Assembly (NCBI GenBank): GCA_002811675.1
Contig: PDIM01010333.1
Coordinates: forward strand, 422,415 to 455,569
DNA from: Ichthyosporea sp. XGB-2017a
Taxonomy: Eukaryota > Opisthokonta > Ichthyosporea
Direction: 5' to 3'
DNA length: 33,155 bases
This document shows positions 26,359-33,155 of this stretch, one piece after another; positions within the stretch are counted from its first letter, which is position 1; each line of letters starts with the position of its first letter. Both the position numbers and the translations under genes were made by a program. Under the pieces are notes generated by a model. It made no database searches and was not told the DNA's origin. It saw nothing but the letters and a program-made list of their open reading frames with translations.

Positions 26359-28606
26359 TGTTGACTATTTGCTTTGTTCCTAAGGAATGTCGAGCCCGGT
26401 CTCTCCACCTCCGGAATGAAGTATACACAGTGTAACTAAACTGGGGAAACAAAGATATCTTATTGTGTTTATCCACAAGTATAAGAGAATTTTTAGGTAT
26501 CAAATAGAACTTTCCTTCGGTGGACCTATCACCATAAGGCTCGCTTGCGATAATTACCTTGTAGCTGGAACCGCGCTTCTCCTCTCCGCCCATGTCCTTT
26601 TTCCGAATGAGCTCGTTGTGTTCGTGCGGGAGCAGTCCTCGATTTTTGATTAAGTCGGAATTGCAATAATTGCCATTGGGAGCACTCAACTTTTTGAGTG
26701 TTTGGTGAGAGTCGCCCCCGGAGTGATGTTCGCTGCAGCGAGTCTTTGCGTAGTACAAGGATGGAGGAGGCTCAATAACGCTGCTACGGTATCGCGAGGC
26801 CACTACAGTCTCTCCGTCACTAACAGCAAAGTTAAGCGAAGAGGCACCATATTCAATGGTGCACTCTTCAATCCACAAAATTGTCTTGCGAACGGCTCCT
26901 AAAAGCTCATATTTATCAAAGGGATGGTCCAAGTAGTCCGAGGGGGAGGCACCCTCGTCCTGCGGCTGTCGTCGAAGAAAATGCAAAAACAAGAAAAACG
27001 CCAATTCACTATCTGTCTGTCCTTGTCGGTACTGTAAAAGTCCGGGGTCAATGACAGTGCCAAGACGGTCTTTTACCCTTTCAAAGTTTCTAATGCCCCC
27101 ATTGTGCATAAAGGAGAAATGTTTGAACACAAATGGGTGGCAGTTAACATCAGTCACTGCCGTTCCTGTCGCCGCTCTCACATGAGCAAAGATAATATAT
27201 CCCTTGTGCTCCTGACACATAGCGCGAACGTGCGGATCATTGTGAATGGGCTTCACACTTCGATACACCTGTGGGCATACAGTGACGAAACTATTCTTGG
27301 GGTCTCTTTTGCTGTTGCTGTTGCTGTTCCCGTCGTCCCCTCCATTGGCTTTGCCGGTCGTACAGTTCAAAAGAATAGCATCATTTGAATTGTACCAACT
27401 GAAGCCAAACCCATCCAGGTTCTGTACGTGATTTCTCAGCATGTGCATCGTGACTAACCAGAATGAAAATTTGCGACGAAAGCAGGTATCACCGACCCTT
27501 TTGGGTCCATTTGCTGAGAGGGACGTGGTGAGCTCACTTTGCTGCTTTGACAATACGCTCCCATTCTCTTTCTTTTCCGCTATCTCTTCTTCGTCGCCTG
27601 ACATGGATAAATCATAATCCGTCCTATCCACCATCCCAGCAAGAATCTGACTCGAATGGGCCGTGGGGTGGGGTAAAAGATCTGCATTGGGTAGCATTAT
27701 ATTCGTTTGAGACCCTGATGCGCAAGTTCTCTGGGAACTTCCATCTCTCACCAGCGCATTGACCGCCTCCCCTACCACTGACAATCGCGAAGGCATGGAC
27801 ATACGCTTGCCCAATTCATTCGATATCGGGGGCGGCTCAAGCTCCTCCACGATGATGTGCTCGAGGGAATGCTCGCGGGCTTTCAGAGCCAGCTGGGAGT
27901 CCTGCGAGGTGAATGCCCGGGGAACATGTTTGGAGGAGGGTGATGATGGCCCTTTTAGGTGATACAAGCTGCTTCGCTTATTATGAGGATGAGGTTGAGA
28001 ACGTACATGGCGGGGCTGACTGTGATGATGCCGCCGTACATTTTTTTTCTTGCTCGTGTGTTTCTGCTGGCGGTGATGACGATTGCCATTTGGGGAACCG
28101 CCAGAGGGATTACTGTCGATATACCCATTCTGTTGATTCTCTCCATCCTTTATGCTACAGCAACTCTCATCACTCTTCTCCTTTTCAATAGCTCCCTTAG
28201 CATCCCCACCCTGGCAAGAAACAGAAGAAAGTCTTCGAGCCTTTGCTGCAACTTTCCGGGAGGAAGCCAACGAAGGCCTGTTCTTGTCTGAGCCCTTCCC
28301 CTGCAGGTCCCGATGAATTTCACGAATGAAGGCTAGAGACTTTCGTATTCCCTCTTGTTCCCCTTCCTCCTCCTCCCCCTCCCCCTCATCGTCCTCCTTC
28401 CCTTCCTCAAGCTTTAGCTTGGCCTCCATTTCCTCCAGAAACATGCGATACTCTTTGTTTGAAGAAGTGATGCTCTGCTGGCGGAAGTGAGCCCCTGGCA
28501 GCATAGCCGGGTCCAGAGCTAAGGAATACATGGAGCGTTGAGGCAGGATCAACACCTGGTCCAACGGGGCATTCCCATCTGCCTTGAAAAGCATCCACCT
28601 ACACAT
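26354..28606 (-). CDS. Class II glutamine amidotransferase, Dug3-like, with a large insertion
   Basis: Encodes 750 aa from ATG 28606 (A at -3). The start MCRWMLFKADG puts Cys2 at the N-terminus after Met removal, the nucleophile of class II (Ntn) glutaminases. Core motifs resume far downstream: NLDGFGFSWYN at about 396, HVRAATG at about 473, NCHPF at about 487, FMHNGGI at about 498, TDSELAFFLF at about 528, and ASEPYGD near 686. This set matches Dug3/YafJ-type proteins; yeast Dug3 acts with Dug2 in glutathione degradation, but no substrate follows from sequence. Residues about 50-380 are a low-complexity insertion (acidic Glu/Gly runs, His/Arg-rich HHRQQKH and HHHSQPRH, Ser-rich) absent from usual family members of roughly 260-360 aa. 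The frame is intact across it, so the split looks genuine. Confidence 0.93.
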   Translation of the reverse strand: MCRWMLFKADGNAPLDQVLILPQRSMYSLALDPAMLPGAHFRQQSITSSNKEYRMFLEEMEAKLKLEEGKEDDEGEGEEEEGEQEGIRKSLAFIREIHRDLQGKGSDKNRPSLASSRKVAAKARRLSSVSCQGGDAKGAIEKEKSDESCCSIKDGENQQNGYIDSNPSGGSPNGNRHHRQQKHTSKKKNVRRHHHSQPRHVRSQPHPHNKRSSLYHLKGPSSPSSKHVPRAFTSQDSQLALKAREHSLEHIIVEELEPPPISNELGKRMSMPSRLSVVGEAVNALVRDGSSQRTCASGSQTNIMLPNADLLPHPTAHSSQILAGMVDRTDYDLSMSGDEEEIAEKKENGSVLSKQQSELTTSLSANGPKRVGDTCFRRKFSFWLVTMHMLRNHVQNLDGFGFSWYNSNDAILLNCTTGKANGGDDGNSNSNSKRDPKNSFVTVCPQVYRSVKPIHNDPHVRAMCQEHKGYIIFAHVRAATGTAVTDVNCHPFVFKHFSFMHNGGIRNFERVKDRLGTVIDPGLLQYRQGQTDSELAFFLFLHFLRRQPQDEGASPSDYLDHPFDKYELLGAVRKTILWIEECTIEYGASSLNFAVSDGETVVASRYRSSVIEPPPSLYYAKTRCSEHHSGGDSHQTLKKLSAPNGNYCNSDLIKNRGLLPHEHNELIRKKDMGGEEKRGSSYKVIIASEPYGDRSTEGKFYLIPKNSLILVDKHNKISLFPQFSYTVYTSFRRWRDRARHSLGTKQIVNK

Positions 28607-28686
28607 AATCAGACCAGGCTGCCAGCTACTTTTTAACTATGAATAGTCAAGAAACTATCAAATCTAAAACTGTACACTCCCCAATA

Positions 28687-28731
<45 letters not shown>

Positions 28732-29356
28732 AAAAGGGAAAAGGGAAAAAAAAAAAAAAAAAAGGGAAAAGGGAAAATGTGAAAATTTCTCAATGACGAT
28801 TTTTTGATATCTTTGGGTTCTTTGGGAAAAAAGGCATCTTTGTTTTTTGATTTGAAATTGGTGAAAATGGTGCAATTCGATTCATTCAAATAGTTTTTAT
28901 CGCAAGATTAACTTCTTGGACTGTGTAATGTATATTGCTACATGGTACTGTAGTTGCTATGTAAAAGTATTATAAATTAAATGTTAGATATATCGCCGGT
29001 ACGATTCATAACTGCATCTTTCAATACAATATATATATATTAAATAGGAAAATCACCATCAGCTGTGTACAAATAAGTCGAAAGATCACTTCAAATCGGC
29101 CTGCAAGCTGTTCGAGAAAAAGTTCCACTAGAGCTACAAATTATATATATATAGCTCGAAGCAAAAGTACTAATATATGAGATGCAGGTTTACGAATTGG
29201 AAATGTGATTAGATTTCATCTTTATATATAGGGCGGCGCGAAGAACCCGAGGAATATTTCGATGGTGCATTGAGCTCTGGGTTTACAATAAGCTTACAAC
29301 ATTTATTTCTTCTTTATACGTCTTTGTATAATATTATTAATTAAGCTTAACTCTGT
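28607..29356 (-). promoter_or_regulatory. Upstream region with a 42-base A-run (T on the coding strand)
   Basis: Both flanking genes are on the minus strand. At 28688-28729 there are 42 consecutive A, then GGGAAAA-type units and another 18-A run (28746-28763), all T/C on the coding strand and 80-170 bases upstream of the amidotransferase ATG. Further out, AT-repeats lie at 29029-29042 and 29143-29152. A minus-strand AATAAA at 29302-29307 serves the DUF885 gene. No gene or RNA was recognised. Confidence 0.55.
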
Positions 29357-31249
29357 TTAGCTGTCCCGTTTCGATTTCACCCAGTTGTGAACGAGTTTTT
29401 CGAGCGTATCCAAAGATACGGAACCGTGTCCGATAATTTCTGCATGGAACTCGCGAATATCGAAAAGTGAACCGAGTTCTGCTTCTCCATACGAGCGCAG
29501 TTTGCGAATTTTAAGCTCTCCGATCTTATACCCACAAGCTTGCCCTGGCCAGACCATATATCGCTCTACTTCTGAAATAATTTCCTCTTTGTGCTTTGGA
29601 AGATACTTTTGTGCATACGATATGGCATCGTCTCTGCTCCACCCCTTCGCATGAAGCCCTGTGTCCACCACAAGCCTCACAGCCCTTAGCATCTCATCAC
29701 TAAGCCTACCAAGATACGACAATGCATCAATCTTTGTTGCAAACTCTCCCGTTTCATGGCCCGGATACATTCCCATCTCCTGTGCCAGAAACTCTGTATA
29801 CAATGCCCAACCCTCACAGTAGGCATTGAGAGACTCCATACTCCATCGGAGCACTTTTGGAACATTTGGGAGTTCATTCTGAAGTGCAATTTGGAAATGA
29901 TGACCAGGGGAGCCCTCGTGTATAGCCAGCGTCATAGCAATATCAGTGGAGTAGTGTGAGGCATCACTTCCACAATTGACCATGAACTTACCTGGTTTTT
30001 TATCTGTTCCTGGCTGGTAAAAAGCTTCAGGCGCTGATTCCCTCATAAATTCCGGGACACATTCAATTTCCATCGCCTGTTTCGGAATAAGGGAAAAGTA
30101 TTCCGGTACCTTCTCACTCACTCGATCCAAACATTTTTTAAATACAGCAATGAGGTCTTTATCTGTCGTGCATCCGTACAACTCGGGAAAGTCCTCGGCA
30201 TTTGGGAATTTAGGAATCAATTTATCCAAACTGTTTAAACGTTCAGGGACATACTTCAGTACTTTTGCCATCTCTTTGTAGATTCTTTCCACCTCCTTCA
30301 AGCCCACATTGTGCACATCTGCCGCAGTCATATCCCCGGCCCCCGCCAGCCGAACAAGTCGTTTATCATAATCCTCCACCCCACCTTTCCGTGCGCAAAG
30401 TCCCGTGCAGCTGGCCGCCACACCATTGGTCGTATGATACGCATCTCCTTGCGAAAGAGCAGGAATATACTCATCTCTCATAAATTCACAAAATTTCTTC
30501 ATTACAGGGCGCAAATGCTCCTCAATGAGACTTTTCAATGGTTCCTGTGAGACGGAATATTTTTCAAACGACTTTTTCGTCTCCTCAATGAGAGGAAACT
30601 TATCTACAGGCAGGTCACAAATCCCTTCTACGCCTTTGAGCATTTTATCTGCACTGCACAGAGGAACAGTACGTCCCTCACTGAGGTCACATTTCATTTC
30701 TGCAATACAGTTTCGCACATGTTCGGGCAGATGCGATGCTCGGTTGATAAACGCCTCGCATAGTTTTGCAGAATCAAAAGGATGAATCATAATCAACTCT
30801 CCAATGACAACTGTAATTGATCCCGATAGGTGATTTCTTTGCGTATAAGACGCAAAAGGGGAGTCCATCTCCTCACAAAAGAAAACAATCATAGCATCCA
30901 CTTCATCATACCAAATTCTCTCCATATCTGAACATAACAGCTCCCGATTACAGTCCCGCTGCATCACCTCACGCACCCCCATGAGGGCAGTTTTGAACTC
31001 TGACCGCTGTGCACGAGTACACGTCCTGGATACAATATCCACCACACGGAAATCCCCAAGCATATTGGCCATTTCAGGTAAGAAGTGGCAAAGAATGTCA
31101 TGGAGACGCTCGCACAGGTCCCAAAAGACTTTCGTTGTTGTTTGGGAGGACGATGAAGAAGGTCTGCAGGGATCCACAAAAGGATGTGCGATTATTTCAG
31201 GATGGAGATTTAGATTTAAATCATTAATACTAGCAGCACTCGGAGCCAT
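29357..31249 (-). CDS. DUF885-family protein (putative metallopeptidase-like)
   Basis: Encodes 630 aa from ATG 31249 (A at -3, G at +4), near the usual family length of 550-620. The DUF885 fold carries an HExxxGHH-type motif; here it reads HEGSPGHHFQIALQNELP at about residues 444-461. The family C-terminus is clear: WPGQACGYKIGELKIRKLR and FDIREFHAEIIGHGSVSLDTLEKLV. Members are thought to be zinc-dependent hydrolases, some acting on peptides, but few are characterised. No signal peptide or membrane segment is visible, so it is probably cytosolic. It is transcribed away from the 3-beta-HSD-type gene, sharing a 407-base upstream region. Substrate is unknown. Confidence 0.93.
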   Translation of the reverse strand: MAPSAASINDLNLNLHPEIIAHPFVDPCRPSSSSSQTTTKVFWDLCERLHDILCHFLPEMANMLGDFRVVDIVSRTCTRAQRSEFKTALMGVREVMQRDCNRELLCSDMERIWYDEVDAMIVFFCEEMDSPFASYTQRNHLSGSITVVIGELIMIHPFDSAKLCEAFINRASHLPEHVRNCIAEMKCDLSEGRTVPLCSADKMLKGVEGICDLPVDKFPLIEETKKSFEKYSVSQEPLKSLIEEHLRPVMKKFCEFMRDEYIPALSQGDAYHTTNGVAASCTGLCARKGGVEDYDKRLVRLAGAGDMTAADVHNVGLKEVERIYKEMAKVLKYVPERLNSLDKLIPKFPNAEDFPELYGCTTDKDLIAVFKKCLDRVSEKVPEYFSLIPKQAMEIECVPEFMRESAPEAFYQPGTDKKPGKFMVNCGSDASHYSTDIAMTLAIHEGSPGHHFQIALQNELPNVPKVLRWSMESLNAYCEGWALYTEFLAQEMGMYPGHETGEFATKIDALSYLGRLSDEMLRAVRLVVDTGLHAKGWSRDDAISYAQKYLPKHKEEIISEVERYMVWPGQACGYKIGELKIRKLRSYGEAELGSLFDIREFHAEIIGHGSVSLDTLEKLVHNWVKSKRDS

Positions 31250-31656
31250 TTTTCTCTTTCTGAATATTCAAGATTATCTTTTTTTTTCTGTTGTTGTTGT
31301 TTACAAAACACAAAACAAGATTTTAAAAACTTTTTTTTTGTTTTGTTTTGTTTGATTTTGAAACGCAAAACGAAATTAAATGAAAAAAAAATAACAAAAA
31401 CAAAAAAAACAAAAACAAAAAAGTCAATTTTTTTTTTGTGATTGGCTGAAATTTGAAATCATCCCGGAAAATTTGAACCAATAAAAAGCCCACAAAATAA
31501 AAATTTTTTGTTTGTTTTTTGTTTTTTTTATGTTTTTGATTTTTTTTTTAGAAAAGAAGAACGAGAGAAAAACAAAAAAAAGATAAGAGAGATTCGAAGA
31601 TAAGAGAGATTCGAAGATAAGAGAAAGCAAAATCACTGAAGCAAGAATATATAATA
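31250..31656. promoter_or_regulatory. Divergent low-complexity promoter with a 17-bp tandem repeat
   Basis: Between divergent genes, composed mostly of A- and T-runs with short CAAAA or GTTTT blocks. Just before the plus-strand ATG, GATAAGAGAGATTCGAA is repeated 2.5 times (31582-31624), placing three GATAAG motifs 17 bases apart. GATAAG matches the GATA-factor consensus (WGATAR). Confidence 0.5.
31582..31624 (+). repeat. 17-bp tandem repeat (2.5 copies) with GATAAG motifs
   Basis: Two perfect units GATAAGAGAGATTCGAA at 31582-31598 and 31599-31615, then a 9-base partial copy. It lies 33 bases before the ATG at 31657, so it may be in the leader or the core promoter. Confidence 0.85.
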
Positions 31657-33006
31657 ATGGATTTCCTTTCGTATCAGTTTCTTTGTACTATTCTGGTTGG
31701 CCTTTTCCTCGCTTCCATTCTCGTCATCCGCACTTTTACTTTTCTAAAGAAGCGGGTCTCGAAAAAGCCTATCCAGTACACCGTCATGACTGCTGCTGAG
31801 GCTCATCTCCTCCGCACAGGCCGCACGGTACTAATCTGTGGTGGATGTGGTTTCCTGGGACGTTATATTCTCAAACAAATGCTTGATGATCCCGAACGGG
31901 ACTATGATATTGTTGTTTTTGATGCGTCGACGCCGTCAAAACAGGCCGCGGAGCCGTGTCATGTGCCATATTTCCCTGTTGTGATTGGGGATCCACGTGT
32001 GACTTATGTTCGTGGGGATGTACTTCGAGTGGCGCACCTTGAGAAGACCATGCGTGATTTGAAAGTCACCGCGGTGCTGCATCTGGTGGCGTTGTTGCCA
32101 CTGTTGACTGTGAGTGAGGAGGATCTGTGGGCTGTGAATGTGGAAGGAACGCGTAACGTTGTTCGGGCAGCAATGAAGTGTAAAGAAACAGTGAGGCAAC
32201 TTGTGTATACGAGTTCATGCACTGTGGTACTGCCCAGGGATGAGAAGTTTGTTTTTGAGGGGACTGAAGAAGCACTGGCGTACCCTGCGGAGCATGTGGA
32301 TGTGTACACGGAGACGAAGGAGGTAGCGGAAAAGTTGGTGATGCAGGCCGGGGAGGAGAAGGGATCCCTGTTGGATACGTGTGTGCTGCGTCCCGGTGGG
32401 ATTTATGGCATTGGGGATCGATTGATGGCGGATATGTACTCCTCCAATGTGAGTTTTGTGATTGGGAAAGGTGAAGATATGATTGAGTTTGTGAGTGTTG
32501 AAAATGTGGCGCATGCGCATGTGTTGGCAATGAAAGGCCTGGTGAAGGAAGAGGAGGCAAAAGAGGAAAAGGTGGAGAAGAAGAAGAAGAAGACGATATC
32601 TGGAAATGCCTACTTTATCGGGAGCGGTGAGAACTGTCAGTATAAGCGATTTATTGGCCAAGGGACAGATTTCCGTGGAGATAAGAACAAATGCTGGTGG
32701 GGCCAAGCCTGCCCTGCAAGTCTTCCTGTGTGGTTTATCATGATTCTATCATATATAAACGTGTGGTCCTATGTTGTATTGGGGTTTGGACTGCTGCAAC
32801 AGGACGCTTTTACCCCCATGTCAATCAATTTCACCCAAAGAACGTATACGTTCAAGTATGACAAAGCCCAGCGTGACTTTGGGTACCAACCATTGTGTAC
32901 GATCGAGGAGAGTGTTGATAGGATTGTGAGGAAAAAGGCCGAGTTGAACCAGCAGATGGATATGTTTAAAAAGAAGCAGAACACCACATCGTCCGGGTCT
33001 TCGTAA
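31657..33006 (+). CDS. Membrane-anchored 3-beta-HSD/NSDHL-type sterol dehydrogenase (extended SDR)
   Basis: Encodes 449 aa from ATG 31657 (A at -3, G at +4). Residues about 6-28 are a membrane anchor. An extended short-chain dehydrogenase follows: NAD(P)-binding GGCGFLG at 62-68, an acidic FDAS segment, YTSSCTVV near 187, catalytic Tyr217 and Lys221 (YTETK), and LRPGGIYGIGD. Late features (DAFTP, then KYDKAQRDFGYQP) fit 3-beta-HSD-family enzymes such as NSDHL/Erg26, which oxidise the C3 hydroxyl in sterol C4-demethylation at the ER. A Lys/Glu-rich insertion (about 296-311) and a second hydrophobic segment (about 350-375, VWFIMILSYINVWSYVV) are present, as in ER-anchored family members. Exact substrate cannot be assigned. 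AATAAA follows at 33064-33069. Confidence 0.9.
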   Translation: MDFLSYQFLCTILVGLFLASILVIRTFTFLKKRVSKKPIQYTVMTAAEAHLLRTGRTVLICGGCGFLGRYILKQMLDDPERDYDIVVFDASTPSKQAAEPCHVPYFPVVIGDPRVTYVRGDVLRVAHLEKTMRDLKVTAVLHLVALLPLLTVSEEDLWAVNVEGTRNVVRAAMKCKETVRQLVYTSSCTVVLPRDEKFVFEGTEEALAYPAEHVDVYTETKEVAEKLVMQAGEEKGSLLDTCVLRPGGIYGIGDRLMADMYSSNVSFVIGKGEDMIEFVSVENVAHAHVLAMKGLVKEEEAKEEKVEKKKKKTISGNAYFIGSGENCQYKRFIGQGTDFRGDKNKCWWGQACPASLPVWFIMILSYINVWSYVVLGFGLLQQDAFTPMSINFTQRTYTFKYDKAQRDFGYQPLCTIEESVDRIVRKKAELNQQMDMFKKKQNTTSSGSS

Positions 33007-33155
33007 TGAAACAAAACAAACAGAAACAAAGACAAAGAAGTCTTATTTCTTTTTGTTTGTTTGAATAAAAAATGAGTTGGAAAAGAGAATTTTTGAGCAA
33101 AAGAAACTTTTTGTAGCTGAAAATAAAAAAGAAAAAAAAATTACATAATTGAAAA
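33007..33155 (+). other. 3' UTR and downstream DNA
   Basis: A-rich with AATAAA at 33064-33069, 58 bases after the stop, likely the poly(A) signal of the sterol dehydrogenase gene. Nothing else is supported before the window ends. Confidence 0.5.

Noticed and set aside
32066-32706. Overlapping 160-codon minus-strand frames within the sterol dehydrogenase gene
   Set aside because: They are antisense to a well-supported SDR gene and give Pro/His/Ser-rich translations typical of shadow frames.

Overview
This window looks like nuclear DNA of a unicellular eukaryote with a compact, gene-dense genome. Thirteen confident protein-coding genes and one doubtful small one fill both strands. Each confident gene is a single uninterrupted reading frame, including P5A-ATPase (1262 aa), a PPR-type protein (1125 aa) and alpha-tubulin, so introns are absent or very rare here. 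TAA, TAG and TGA all end genes, so the standard code applies. AATAAA motifs follow most stops, and nearly all chosen ATGs have a purine at -3. Several frames are open upstream of the first ATG only through TTG or GTG; those were trimmed to ATG. Alpha-tubulin, a CX9C intermembrane-space protein and a PPR protein indicate microtubules and a mitochondrion. The lineage cannot be fixed from the window. The FAPP-like PH domain, SEC14L-like PRELI domain and an RFX X-box-like site are compatible with an opisthokont-related or other flagellated protist.

Layout. 577-3954 (+) PPR-type, probably mitochondrial protein; 4679-6031 (+) ammonium transporter; 6486-8171 (+) DCAF11/LEC14B-type WD40 protein; 8389-8624 (-) possible small membrane protein with an apparent frameshift; 9280-12222 (+) EF-hand/coiled-coil protein with a C-terminal membrane anchor; 12334-14148 (-) unrecognised Ser-rich protein with many RRxS sites; 14570-14905 (+) CHCHD5-like protein; 15137-18925 (-) P5A-type ATPase; 19474-21429 (-) secreted, possibly GPI-anchored amidohydrolase; 22205-23899 (+) PRELI-PH-coiled-coil protein; 24797-26152 (+) alpha-tubulin; 26354-28606 (-) Dug3-type glutamine amidotransferase; 29357-31249 (-) DUF885 protein; 31657-33006 (+) 3-beta-HSD-type sterol dehydrogenase.

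The genes do not form a pathway cluster; they are housekeeping genes in ordinary eukaryotic order. Loose themes are ER/Golgi membrane and lipid biology (P5A-ATPase, PRELI-PH protein, 3-beta-HSD), mitochondria (PPR, CHCHD5) and nitrogen/peptide metabolism (ammonium transporter, Dug3-type enzyme, DUF885 protein). The most unusual items are a protein joining a SEC14L-type PRELI lipid-transfer domain to a FAPP-like PI4P-binding PH domain, and an EF-hand/coiled-coil/tail-anchor protein ending in His-Pro-Thr that resembles a KASH (nuclear-envelope LINC) protein. Others are a class II amidotransferase split by about 330 low-complexity residues, a palindromic bidirectional poly(A) signal, and promoter architecture with long oriented T-tracts.
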